Of a stretch of 64,000 nt of DNA, positions 37,301-47,430 are shown in pieces. Within the stretch, counting starts at the first letter, position 1; each line of letters starts with the position of its first letter. This DNA is from Bidens hawaiensis (Eukaryota > Streptophyta > Magnoliopsida > Asterales > Asteraceae). The stretch covers positions 1 through 64,000 of the forward strand of contig JAIQDT010004225.1 in assembly GCA_021521415.1 (NCBI GenBank), in the 5' to 3' direction. The translations under genes were made by a program, and so were the position numbers. The notes beneath the pieces are model-generated. The model did no database searches, was not told the origin of the DNA, and saw nothing but the letters and a program-made list of their open reading frames with translations.

Positions 37301-37445
37301 CGAGCATGAACTTCCGGACGACGTACTGATAGAGGTCGGCCGGAAGAGCACACTGGCACTCGCCAGCAGTACTCTTGTCATCCTTATCGGAAGTGGACGA
37401 CGGATTCTCGACGAACACGTCAGACTCCTCGGCAAAAGAAGACAT
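34322..37445 (-). CDS. Multi-exon antisense gene of the retrotransposon (putative gypsy-type transposase domain plus coiled coil)
   Basis: Five exons with good splice sites, on the strand opposite to gag: 37445-36698, 36632-36105, 36035-35556, about 35484-34745, 34666-34322. Exon 1 begins MSSFAEESDVFVE and contains FRFPLT-like NLRFPLTKFVYRVLERHGVH and FYSWRCIQGWYTL, resembling the plant domain called putative transposase, gypsy type (PF04195). Exons 2-3 are Ser/Pro/Thr-rich linker with a basic KKKAAGGKGKVK patch. Exon 4 is a long Glu/Ala/Lys/Arg heptad-like coiled coil (about residues ELLCREN to EAFSG). Exon 5 holds a conserved-looking tail with GFLLGLGFVEKGIPPSNFP. The frame shifts inside exon 4 near 35370-35410, so this copy may be broken. 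Function unknown. Extra antisense ORFs of this kind are known in Tat-type plant elements. Confidence 0.72.
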
Positions 37446-37889
37446 TCTGGAAGGATGAAAGGCAACGATTTCAGAGAATATTCGCCGGAAATCGCTTAGA
37501 AGGAGAAGATAGAAGTGAAAGTGTGGATTACAAAGGACCCTCTCCCCCTTTATATACTCATCGCAATAAATGCGATGAATTTAATGCGGAAGAGAGAGAA
37601 ATCACAGGTGCAATGAAACTATGACACGTGGGAAAGACCAAGCTGGCAACAGCTGTCGAAAGGACGCATGCCATAAATTTCGCGGCCACGCGCCAGAAAA
37701 CTCGCGCCCACGCGCCTGAAAAAGCGTCTGGAATGACCATGTACTGTCATGTCGCCATAACTTCCTGCACGTCCTGACACTGTCAGAAGAAACCGTCGGA
37801 CGACGTTTCAACAGTTTGGACTGTTCTTATCCTTTCACCAACTCTTCGAATTTCAAAAAGATTCAAAAAGATTTAAAAGTAAGCGGGAA

Positions 37890-38200
37890 TATACCCCTTA
37901 CATTGGCAACCAAGTAACTATAAGACAGGTGCGAGTACAGTGTTAAGGCAAAACCCTTCACATACTTAGCACCTGCAGGGAATTGAAGTCAAGAATACCT
38001 CTGCAACCAAGTAACCATAAGACGGGTGCGAGTACAGTGTCAAGGCAAAACCCTTCACATACTTAGCACCCGCAGGGAATTGAAGCCATGAATACCTTGG
38101 AAGTAAAGTAACTATAAGACGAGTGCGGGTACAGTGTCAAGGCAAAACCCTTCACATACCTAGCACTCCGCAGGGAATTAAAACCAAGAAGGATCTTCTG
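37890..38200. repeat. Triplicated unit of about 95 bp in the retrotransposon
   Basis: Three copies of a unit with AAGTAACTATAAGAC, GTGCGAGTACAGTGT and AAGGCAAAACCCTTCACATA, then AGCACC(T/C)GCAGGGAATT. It lies between the start of the antisense gene and the 3' LTR, so it may contain that gene's promoter. Confidence 0.85.
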
Positions 38201-38563
38201 GGCAGTGCTTGCGGAAACGGGAATAACATCCCCGCATAGCGGGAACGTCGAGAACTAGATTGTTTGAACCTCCAAGATGGAATTGGTTGTTTAAACATAA
38301 TTGATCACTATGTTCAAAACTACCAAAACCTCATGGAGAATCTACACAAGTGGAACTCAACGCTCCTGACTTGCGAGGAGGTTACAAACCTACCCGCATC
38401 ACACCCAAAGATCAAGCAGAAAAGTCGGGAATTTCTGCACGTGACATTAGGACTTCCGCGGGAAGAATCCCCATGGAAAACCTTAAAACTAAACTCTTTT
38501 CAAAACCCCTTGTTTAAGTCCAAAAGTTCACCTCACTTATTAACAATTCATGAGAAGAACATT

Positions 38564-38577
38564 GGACTGGGGGGACT
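38564..38577 (+). promoter_or_regulatory. Polypurine tract
   Basis: GGACTGGGGGGACT lies directly before the 3' LTR. Confidence 0.8.
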
Positions 38578-39576
38578 TGAAGAGGTAGGTCCCAGCAGAG
38601 CCCAGTTGGACCCGCAAGACTCCTTAACGGACGTCTGCGCGGTTGAACTCGCAAGACCTAAGGGACGACTGCGCAGAGACCAACTGGATCCGCAGGACCC
38701 ACCATGCTCAGAGACATGACGTCCTTACGCGCAGTACGCAAGCTGGTCCCGCAGGAAAAGCCTCTCAATGGTGAAGTATTCCGCCTGTTCCCGCAGCCGC
38801 GGATACAAGCCATCAAGGAAGGCTACCCGCGCAGCAAGGCTACACGCACAAGGCACTTAACTCTCATAATTCAGTAATGTCACCTGAAGAAGGAATGAGC
38901 AAAGCCGGGAATACTCCCGCCCAAATGAGCCAGTCCGTACGATACTGGAGGATCTTTTATACTGTACCTGACGAGGTATGGACAAAAGATCTGACCAAAG
39001 ATACGACAGCTCACTGACAACAGTATGACGAGCAGCACGCTCTTGTACTGTATGTCACTATTAGCCGTTGCCTACTCACCAACCTGTCGGAGGACGTGCA
39101 TAGCCTGCAGTTGGTGGAACAGGAATAGTACACAGCCGGCCTGGTCACTATCAGCCGCTGCCTACCCACCAACCACCAGCATGGCATGTGCGTAGCCCAC
39201 AGTTGGCAGAACAGGAACACTATTCAGCCGGCTGTACCTTCTTGGAAACCTACCTTCGGCTATAAATACTCCAACACCTTGGAATGGTATGATCATCTCA
39301 TCTTATATCTTATATCTTATCTTGATATATTACCTGATATCTGCTCTAGTCATTCTCTTACTATACACTTATATTCAAGAGCAATCTAGTCTGATTCTCA
39401 CGCCGGAGGGTGGTCACAAGGAGGTACCCCCCCCCCCTTCTCAGTGACGAGCTCACGGTGTCTGTTTTGCAGGTTATCAGAAGAACCATCTTTGCCGGGT
39501 CTAACCCCTCGTGGGAAACATCTATTTAACCCTCAGATTATCCGTAATCTGCCCGGGGTCGATTAGTGTTTCTTCA
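38578..39576 (+). repeat. 3' LTR
   Basis: Near-identical to 30481-31478 with about 15 substitutions and a C-run length difference by hand count. Ends TTTCTTCA, then the target duplication GTGGG. Confidence 0.95.
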
Positions 39577-39657
39577 GTGGGTGAATCTGTTGCTTATGAT
39601 CAATTGAGAGATTTGATTGCACAAACAATAGACCATCTTAATATGTTAGGTTATTAG

Positions 39658-40167
39658 ATTGTTTTAAAATTATTGATATATATGTTTTTACTTTTATCAG
39701 GTATTTTTAACAATTTAGTTGTGAATATATTTGTTTAGTGGTGTTCTATAAATAAAAATTATTAGTGATCTATCATATATGATTAACATTTTATGCTTAA
39801 TTATCCTCATGATTATTATTAGTTTATGATCAGAAAAGAGATGTTTAGATACATGTAGAAAGATAAAACTAAAAACAAAATCGAACACACCACAAGGTTA
39901 ATTGGCAACTATATATTTTAACAATTGATATAGAGATGTATTTAAACAGTTGTAGATATATATTTAAATGATTCTATATATCTATACGACTATACCCATA
40001 TATAGTATTTATCCATTGTATGTTTACTATGTATATAAATTAATGGTTTATCTTGTTTAATAATTCTAGAAAATTATATACCATAAACACTTTTAAGAGA
40101 GAAAGAGATATATAATGTTAATGATGGGATTTGGTCCGGTGTTAGGATTCCGAGTCATGCTTTGTTT
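39658..40167. other. 3' flank of the split ARO-like gene, nothing recognised
   Basis: AT-rich sequence, probably the old 3' UTR and downstream region. Confidence 0.4.
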
Positions 40168-40175
40168 TTTGGGTT

Positions 40176-40737
40176 TAGAGGTGCACAAATCGGGTTTTTC
40201 AAATACATAGTTTCGGGTATGAAATCGGGTTCGGGTATGACCGGGTATTAGCAATACCAGGGTCGGGTTTGGGTCTGGGTATTGCCTCTAAAAGCCATAC
40301 CCTATGTATCGGATTCGGGTCGAGTTAGAACCGTGCATTCTAAAACTGGGTATTTGAATACCCTATTTTCCGGTATTGAAAAAACCCTATTTTCGGGATT
40401 TTTTCAAGATATAGATTGGATTTTTTAAGGGGTCGCGCTTTTTAGGGGTATTTTCAGGTATTTTGCAAGTAATTTCGGGTATAGATCGGGTATTTGAAAA
40501 ACTCGGTAGCGGGTATTGGAAAAACTGGGTTTCGAGTGTGGAACCGGTTCCGATTTTCGGGTATTACTGGGTATAAATCGGGTCAGGTTCGGGCACATGT
40601 TTTGGAACTAAAATGCATACCCTATCCAAACACTACGGGTAGGGTAGGGTCGGGTACGGGTACGGGTATTATAAACCCGGGTATAAAAAACCGATTCCGG
40701 GTTATTTTTTCGGATTTGGGTTTTTATCGCACCTCTA
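40176..40737 (+). mobile_element. hAT MITE, CCCGAACCC family, copy 2
   Basis: Ends TAGAGGTGCACAAATCGGG and TTTTTATCGCACCTCTA are inverted. Flanks TTTGGGTT (40168-40175) and TTTGGGCT (40738-40745) match at 7 of 8 positions. The interior is made of TTCGGGTATGACCGGGTATT-like motifs. Confidence 0.85.
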
Positions 40738-41794
40738 TTTGGGCTAGTGCGTCCGAGCTCGCTTCAATTTTTGGAACAAGATCATATGCCCAATAAACAT
40801 ATTTCCAAAGAATTGATGTAGTGTTATGAATTTTATATATATGGCACATTTTGTATACAAGGATAACCTAAATTGGCTCATTTACCAATTATAAGTGTGT
40901 CAATTTTGCTAGAGGTTCACCAAAAAGAAAGGGTTGAAAATCGAACCCGGTTTTGAACCCTAACTGAACTGTAGTGTTAAAGTCAGTTTGTAATCCTATA
41001 CTTTGAAACCGATTTAAATCTTGTTAAACCCGAATTCAAACTAGTAAAGCACTTTCATTTTCCCTTTAAACCGGGTGAGGTTGGAACCTGAAGTGATTTC
41101 ATTAGACACTAGGTTTGACTTTCTTTGAGCCAGCCCGACCTGATTTCAACCGTAACCAATAAAAAGCAATAAGAAAAGTATTAAGTGACTGAATTTGAAA
41201 TTTTTGTAAAACTTATACAAAATAATTAAGTTTAGTATTTAACAACGTGAATAAGACAAAATTTGCAAACTTTTTTTGGATTATAAAAGATAAGTCTTAT
41301 ACTGTAATTTGTTATTTGTTATTACAACTAGTAGATTCTTCGGCGCGTCGCGCCGTGGTGTCTGACGTATGCAACTTTTTACCGGTTTACTCAAGTTATA
41401 GTTTTGCTTTTAAACCTGATAGGTGGTCAAATATATCGCTTAAAATAAACACGCTACTAAAAGAGTAAAGAAGTATGCTCACTGCTTCCAAAACCTTCAC
41501 CCCCTAAGGTAAGTGTCAGGAGTAAAAAGTGTAGTCTATCACTTTAGTTTTCCTAGATGAATGATGCACTTGTATAATAGGCTTCAATCTCAACAATCAA
41601 TAGCCACAACAAAGTTGGTTTTTTAATAACAACAATCTAAAACTTAAAAGGACTAAACATGAAAATATCATAAGTGTACTATAGTAGTTAGTTTTCTCTT
41701 CATATATAGTATAATTAACTCAACAAATATTATGTCTATTAAAAATCTATTTTATTTCTGTATCAAAGAAAAAAAAAGCATTATAATGCAATAC
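40738..41794. other. Intergenic, nothing recognised
   Basis: AT-rich sequence. The frame at 41247-41468 shows no family resemblance and is not called. Confidence 0.35.
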
Positions 41795-42070
41795 TTTCAC
41801 ACTCAAGTCGGCCTAGTGATAGGAAGCTTGGATTTTCTAATAGAAACCCAAGTTTGATTCCCTACTTGTAGCATTTTGGGTGGATATTCGCAATGAAGGA
41901 TTTGAGTTAGGCCTTGCAAAGTTGTCAGTTCGAATCCCGAGTCCCTCCGGGTTTTAGTCCCACTGTATGTTATGTCAGAGAGTTCTGCTTTTGTGGTAGC
42001 ACGACTGTCAAGTGACATCCGATGGTATGGTTTCACAGGGGAACGCCCAAGCCAAACTCTGAAACCAGCA
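41795..42070 (+). repeat. SINE-like dispersed repeat
   Basis: CACTCAAGTCGGCCTAGTGA and, further on, CAAGTTTGATTCC and GTTCGAATCCCGAGTCC resemble pol III box A and two box B motifs. The rest (CGGGTTTTAGTCCCACTGT) looks like a SINE body. No clean tail or duplication. Confidence 0.4.
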
Positions 42071-42686
42071 TGTGTCCGGTTAAGATAACATTATTTGACT
42101 GGAGTGAAACACCGGGATTCTCCAAATTAAAGAATGTTATTTCATAACACACAAGAAAATCATCGTAAAAAAACAAAAAAAAAAACGAAACAAAACAAAA
42201 CAAAACTTTGGCACTCATTTATCATTTAAATTAAGTTAAAATATTCAATTTACTTCGTTGCTAGTTTTCCCCAAATTTTGAAACCCTAATCGCTCCAATT
42301 GAGAAGCTTCATTCAGGTAATCACTTCCATAAGATGTGTTTGTTGCCTAGTATGTTTCTTTACAGCTAATTCACTTGTTATTTTTGACAGAATTACAAAT
42401 TTTGTCCTTTAAAATAAGACGAATTACGGTTCGTGTCCTTTTCTAAGTTTCCTTGCAGGCGGTGTACTTTAAACTTTTTTTTCCTACAAGTTTTGTCCTT
42501 TACGCTAACTGGGTTAGAAAAAGTCAGTTAAATCCCCTCACGTGAGGCGCATGTGAGGGCATTTTGGTTTTTTGCCTACCCTGCAACAACTTCTTCTTCT
42601 TCATTTTGCAGATCTTAAGCTTCTGTTTCTGTATCTATTAACACACACACTTTGGATTCATCAATTAACAATCTAGGGTTTCACCA

Positions 42687-42845
42687 ATGAATCCCACCAT
42701 CCCAATTTCATCACCATACCTCCCACTCTTCTTCTCCATCTTCTTAACCATCTACTCCTCCGCACACTTCCTCCTCTTCCGCCACTGGACCACCACCCTC
42801 CGCCCAATAGCTCCGCCACCAGCCACCGCTCCATCTCCGGCATAA
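42687..42845 (+). pseudogene. Captured 5' fragment of a probable TLC-domain gene
   Basis: The frame from ATG 42687 reads a hydrophobic segment (SPYLPLFFSIFLTIYSSAHF) followed by LLFRHWTTTLRP. This resembles the N-terminal membrane helix and the (F/V)FRNWSPKxRPEASS stretch of plant TLC (TRAM/LAG1/CLN8) proteins. It then goes out of frame and stops at 42843-42845. The fragment ends where the hyccin fragment begins. Confidence 0.45.
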
Positions 42846-43442
42846 GTCGGGTATGGAAACGACAACCGGCTTTCCGCCTCGGGATTTCGTTTCGGAGGAG
42901 TATAAAGCGAGAAGGACCGCTTCGAAGCCGGAGAGTGATGGGGTTAAGGTTTGGGAAATTGAATGGATACGGGATAAATAAAGGCCGGATATTAAAGGGA
43001 TGAAGGACAGGACGACAATACGGAGGTCTGGGTCCGAGGAGAGGAAGGTGTCGTAGAGCCAGTTGCAGAGGTTGTCGTCGCCGGAGCCGGAGTGGTCGGA
43101 GGAGGTTAAGGAGAGAGAGACGGCGGTGTAGGCGGTTAAAGAGGAGAGTAGAGAGTGGGCCGGGTTGTCGGAGTCGGCCAAGGAGGAGATCGGGTTAGGA
43201 TCTTGTGGTTCGGATTCGGGTATGGGTAAGAGGGTGGAGAGTAAGTGGATACGGGATCGGGCTTTGGAAATGGATTCCCACCAGGATTGCATTGGATCGG
43301 CGTTGTTGTTGTTGTTGGTAGTAGTAGTGGTGTTGAGGATCTGGTGGTTGCCGTTACGGTGGTGGGTTTGGGAGGAGGAGGAGGAGGAGGAGGTGGAAGA
43401 GGAGGAAGGAGATCCGCCGGGGGCGTGGTGGCGGAAGTCCAT
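42846..43442 (-). pseudogene. Captured exon of a hyccin (FAM126) gene
   Basis: On the minus strand, from ATG at 43442: an N-terminal Ser/His/Asn-rich stretch, then SWWESISKARSRIHLLS, SSLADSDNPAHSLLSSL, DDNLCNWLYDTFLSSDPDLR and VVLSFIPLISGLYLSRIHS, ending GKPVVVSIPDL near 42850. This matches the N-terminal part of plant hyccin proteins, which help anchor PI4-kinase complexes at the plasma membrane. The frame stays open past the junction and into the other fragment. The captured piece is one exon and lacks the rest of the protein. Its 5' leader runs to about 43535 at the TIR. Confidence 0.82.
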
Positions 43443-43803
43443 CGCTGGTGGTGGTGGTGGTGGTGGGTTTCCGGTGAAAGAGGAAAGTGGAGGTCCACGA
43501 CTCAGGATGAAAGCTGTTGTTTTTGAGTGAAACCCTAGATACAGAAACAGAAGCTTAAGATCTGCAAAATGAAGAAGAAGAAGAAGAAGTTGTTGCAGGG
43601 TAGGCAAAAAGACCAAAATGCCCTCACATGCGCCTCACGTGAGGGGATTTAACTGACTTTTTCTAATCCAGTTAGCGTAAAGGACAAAACTTGTAGGAAA
43701 AAAAAGTTTAAAGTACACCGCCTGCAAGGAAACTTAGAAAAGGACACGAACCGTAATTCGTCTTATTTTAAAGGACAAAATTTGTAATTCTGTCGTTATT
43801 TTT

Positions 43804-45110
43804 TGTATTTTTGCATATATTTGGTATGGGTTAATTTCGTTACGATACTGACACTAAATTAAAATTAATTTATTTGTCACGGTGTCACCCAGAGAACATT
43901 ATAAGAAAAAAAAATTAACATATTAAATAAAACAAATACAAGTTATGATGAAAGTGACACGAAGCCGTTTGGTACCGGTTAGCTTCGTTACGGTTAAGGC
44001 ATTAAACCCGAAAATTATATTAGTGCTTGCCCAGAATACTTGTATAGCTTATGATACAAAGAAATAACACATTTGAAACAAAGTTGCTTTCATTAGTAAA
44101 AGACGAAAGAACAGTTCATTTTGTGCTCACTGCGTGGCTGCGTAACGAGTTGCTTTCAGCACTGGTCAAAACGAGTCGATGGGTCAGGGTGAGTCACACA
44201 CACCTTTATTGTGTATTCTTTGATTGTTAATGCTCGGATATGATAAAATAAATATTTGTATAATATGATTAACGGGTTGTATGGACTAAAAACATGATAT
44301 TTTAAATTCGTTTTAACCCTAACCAAAATGTCGAAAGATATATTTATAAAATATGAAGGTGTTAACAAACCCGACCGGTTATGACCCATTACCTACTATG
44401 AAGTGTACCTGTTGTGACCCTTATCGGCTCTATCAAAGCCATTGATCGAAATGAAGTGACCACTTTTAAAATGGTTTTTACAAACCAGTCGGTGCGGCCG
44501 GCTTGGTATGTCACTTATCAAAATCATAGTTAGCGGTTCGGCCCTTTTTTTTTGTGTCTTATCATTAGTAAACATTATAGTTGAATTAAACACTAGACAG
44601 TTTATTGACCATAAATGGTGATTTGAATGTATGGTTAATAATTAGATATGCATATTTTAAGTATCATGTAATTAAAGCTTGCTCAATGTTCATTTAGTCT
44701 TTTTGTATCAACAGGTGAAAATGGAACCAGTGGTCTCGGGAACAAGGTCGAATTTTACCGTAGGATTTGCAAGTAAGTACGTGTATTATTCAATAATGAT
44801 CGCATTCTGTGTTGTGATAATGTCTATTATTTATAATTTTGTCAATTTTCAGGTTGAAGGTTCAAAATTTGTATTTGAGCCAAGGAACGTTATAAAGATG
44901 CAATTTTTGGTTTGTCTTCTCTTGATTGGAAGGTATATCCAAAATTTCGTCAATTGTAAATATGATCTCGATATATATTAACATGCTTTTTTTGTCTTTT
45001 GTGAATATGATGAGTATAAATGATGAGCTGCAGTATTTAATTTATAAACAACTAGAAAACACGAATCACTTGAATTGTATTTGTACCCGCATGATATGAC
45101 AATGCAATCA
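43804..45110. other. Intronic or intergenic stretch with possible small exons
   Basis: Between the MULE and the SINE. Two segments look spliced (44716-44771 with donor GTAAGT, and 44853-44931 after TTTTCAG), but joining them meets a stop in the obvious frame. They could be extra leader exons of the MZT1-like gene or remnants of another gene. Confidence 0.25.
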
Positions 45111-45113
45111 ATC

Positions 45114-45300
45114 AATCAATCAATCATGCCCAGTAAAATCCCACCGACAGCAAAGCTATAAGTAGGGTCTGGGGAGGGTGGGATGTAGGCACACCGTACC
45201 TCTATCCAAAGGAATAAAGAGGTGGCTTCCAGAGAGACCCTCGGCTCTAAGTACATGTGTATGAAGCAAAATAAAGGAAAATAAAGCAAAATAAAGGAAA
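45114..45300 (+). repeat. Au/TS-type SINE
   Basis: CATGCCCAGTAAAATCCCAC, GGTCTGGGGAGGGTGGGATG and CCAGAGAGACCCTCGGCTC, in that order, are the hallmark of the Au/TS plant SINE group. An A-rich tail with AATAAAGG repeats follows. CAATCAATCAATCAATC lies before it and may include the target duplication. Confidence 0.85.
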
Positions 45301-46482
45301 TGATATGACAATGCAAATTAATATTTTGTTTATACGTAGCTTAGTACTTTAATATATTGTTTTTCAGTTGGTATTTGGTTTTTTTCTTATTGAATTATTA
45401 GTAGGGCCATTAATATTATGCTTGTCTTAGGAATTCCATCAAATTTGTCAATTTTGACACTTTTAAAAGTGACTATTATGATCTGACCTGTTTTCTGATG
45501 TGCAAGTCACTGAGTTAAAGTTAGTGAACAAGGGCGAATTTTACGAGCTGCTGATATCAGTTTGTAAACAGGTCAACCTTCAACGAATTTTGCTAATGGG
45601 TCAAGGTGGACTGCAGGGTTTGGTAAGATTTGAGCTTCAATTGAATTAATTTTGATGGCGGGTCAAATTTCAGTTTGTTTCCTGTTACTGGTTGGTTCAC
45701 TTGCTGTTACGGGTCAACAACATTTATGATATTTTTTTCAAGAGGTTTGAATCGTTAAATTTGTTAGATTAGCAATTTACGTTCCAGGGGCAGTTTGATC
45801 ACAAGTACAAAAAAAGTTACAATAACCAATAGGTCACTAATGGATTAAACGGGTCATGCTTTAATTTCGAACCAAAGCTCAAAGTTTTGGTCAAAAGAGG
45901 ATTTCAGAAGATTTGTTTTAATCGGAAACGGGACATGTATGTCCAGTTATTTTGATAACTAAATCCGGGTTGTTTTAGACTTTTAGGTTTGTTTGTTAAT
46001 GAGTTGCATATAAGTGCAATTTGGGATTTTTTTTTACATTAGTTTGCATGTGACCTTGCTAAACCAATGAATACTTCAATGAAATTTTACATGAGCATTT
46101 ATCTCTTGAACCGTAATGGATGTCGAACATAGCATTTAAATTTAATTTTATTATGCAGTGCGGTTTGACATGCTACATACTTGCAATAAAATATTAACCG
46201 TTGCTTCAATATCCCGGTTATACACTATATCGGTTTCCTGTATTTTTTTCGGCACCAGTTTTGTGTTTCTTTTGCACCTATAGCTAATTCAGATCATGTT
46301 TCCCTTTAGCTTAAAAGAAAACAGGTGTAATGGGATGAAAGCTACGCACAGTGTGTTTCCAAAACATAACTAATGATGTTAAGTTCAACTTTTTTTACCC
46401 AACCCCGTGTAATACACGGGTTTATAACCTAGTTAATTAATATTTAATAAATAGTAAGTTTTCATGTTTTCTTTGAAATTTT
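45301..46482. other. Intron-like sequence, nothing recognised
   Basis: AT-rich sequence before the MZT1-like coding exon; no feature supported. Confidence 0.35.
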
Positions 46483-46854
46483 AGGTTCATTAATGGATCC
46501 AGATGCTCTGCACGAACCGCAAAGGAGTCACTCGAGTTAGTTTTACAAATGTCTAATATTCTTGACACGGGGTTAGACCGCCACACGCTTTCTGTGCTCA
46601 TTGCTCTTTGTGACCTTGGTTTTAACCCGGAGGCGCTTGCTGCAGTGGTCAAGGAGTTCCGGAGGGACCCGCTATTGACCGCCTCAACACCGTCAAGTAA
46701 TTGATGGTTATGTATGTTAAGTTTGTGTAAATCTTATGTTGTTTTGGGATTCAAGTTTAATGTGTTTTGGTTATTCATCTTTTGTTGTTAACATGTTAAA
46801 ACATTGAAATGGATTTTATTCAAACATTGTGTGTGCAGGAGTATATGCTGAAAA

Positions 46855-47430
46855 CCAGGCGGGCTGGGTTAGCATGTAACTGGCAAAACGGGTTGGGTCA
46901 AAGCAACTCGTTTTAAAATGTGTTCATTTTGGGTTGGGTCAAAGAAACTCGTTTTAAATGTTGATAATTTTGGTTCGATGTCCACGTCAACACACCTTGT
47001 TATAAAAATGGTCATTTTGGTTTGGGCCATAACGGGTTTGGGTCAAAGCAACTCGTACTAAAAATCGGTCATTTTGGTTCTAGTCAACATAGGTAGTTTT
47101 AAAAATGGTCAATTTGGTTTGGGCTAGAATGGGTTCGGGTCAAAGCAACTCGTTTAAAAATTAGTTATCTTGGTTTGAGTAAAAAAAACTCGTTTTAAAA
47201 AAATGGGCATTTTAGTTTAGGCCAGAACGGGTTTCGGTCAAAGCAACTCGTTTTAAAAATTAGTGACCTTGGTGTGTAAACATGACTCGTTTTTTTTAAT
47301 GGCCCTTTTACTTCTAGGGCCAGAATGGGCTTTGGTCAAAGCAACTTGTTTCAAAATGTAGTCATTTTGGTTATAGTCAAAACAACTAGTTTAAAAAAAA
47401 CGACCATATTGGTTCGGGCCTAACGGGTTT
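46855..47430. repeat. Degenerate minisatellite, GGGTCAAAGCAACTCGTTTT units
   Basis: About ten imperfect units of 50-60 bp, each with (T/G)GGTCAAAGCAACTCGTTTT, then AAAAATGGTCATTTTGGTT and GGGCCAGAACGGG. Confidence 0.8.

Larger units (their letters stand above)
30481..39576 (+). mobile_element. Non-autonomous Ty3/gypsy (Tat-type) LTR retrotransposon, 9.1 kb
   Basis: Complete element bounded by LTRs of 998 and 999 bp and a perfect 5-bp target duplication GTGGG (30476-30480 and 39577-39581). In order: 5' LTR, primer site, gag, a noncoding stretch with repeats, a multi-exon gene on the opposite strand, more tandem repeats, polypurine tract, 3' LTR. No protease, reverse transcriptase, RNase H or integrase frame can be seen, so it must have moved using enzymes of a relative. 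Gag of the CxFHxxxGHxTxxC type and the antisense gene point to the Tat lineage. By hand the LTRs differ at about 15 positions plus one C-run indel (about 1.5 percent), so the insertion is fairly recent. Confidence 0.93.
29846..39657 (+). pseudogene. Armadillo-repeat (ARO-like) gene interrupted by a Ty3/gypsy element
   Basis: The frame starts at ATG 29846 and has the N-terminal pattern of plant ARMADILLO REPEAT ONLY proteins: YERPTHRI, ESIGDMKWL, LPPIASSDPILAWIW, AAYQLCSLARDSDR, then IVEEGGVAPLLKLL at the start of the ARM repeats. It is cut at 30480 by a retrotransposon. After 39576 and the duplicated GTGGG, the same frame resumes at 39582 and ends in TAG at 39655-39657. The two parts (635 and 76 nt) sum to 711 nt, that is 236 codons plus stop. 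As it stands, the 5' part reads into the LTR and stops at 30622 (258 residues). AROs are usually 600 residues or more, so this was already a short member or an earlier truncation. A TATA-like CATATATAGATC lies at about 29791. AROs act in polarised growth and small-GTPase signalling; for this copy that is only family inference. Confidence 0.82.
42386..43794. mobile_element. Pack-MULE, 1409 bp, TSD GTTATTTTT
   Basis: Long terminal inverted repeats (42386-42637 and about 43536-43794, about 250 bp, near-identical) starting GACAGAATTACAAATTTTGTC, with a perfect 9-bp duplication GTTATTTTT at 42377-42385 and 43795-43803. A 9-bp duplication and long TIRs define Mutator-like elements. Between the TIRs are pieces of two host genes and no transposase. 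Confidence 0.93.
42253..46704 (+). pseudogene. MZT1: MOZART1/GIP1-like gene with a frameshift; intron holds a Pack-MULE
   Basis: MZT1 (plant GIP1/GIP2) is a small protein that binds gamma-tubulin complexes and helps nucleate microtubules. The coding exon after an AG at 46483-46484 starts at ATG 46493 (MDPDA), then loses frame: the rest, from 46519, reads AKESLELVLQMSNILDTGLD, then RHTLSVLIALCDLGFNPEAL and ends at TGA 46702-46704. An extra CT at about 46507 accounts for the shift, so translation from the ATG stops at 46540. A probable noncoding first exon ends with TTCATTCAG at 42316 before GTAATC. That places the 1.4 kb Pack-MULE in the long leader intron, but this exon link is inference. It could be a pseudogene or a local sequence error. 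Confidence 0.72.

Noticed and set aside
35963..37499. Plus-strand frames opposite the antisense gene
   Set aside because: Shadows of the minus-strand exons; no family resemblance and no splice logic.
43165..43530. Plus-strand frames of 93-121 residues opposite hyccin
   Set aside because: Shadows of the minus-strand hyccin exon, rich in Gly/Glu/Val as expected from Ser/Pro/Asn codons on the other strand.
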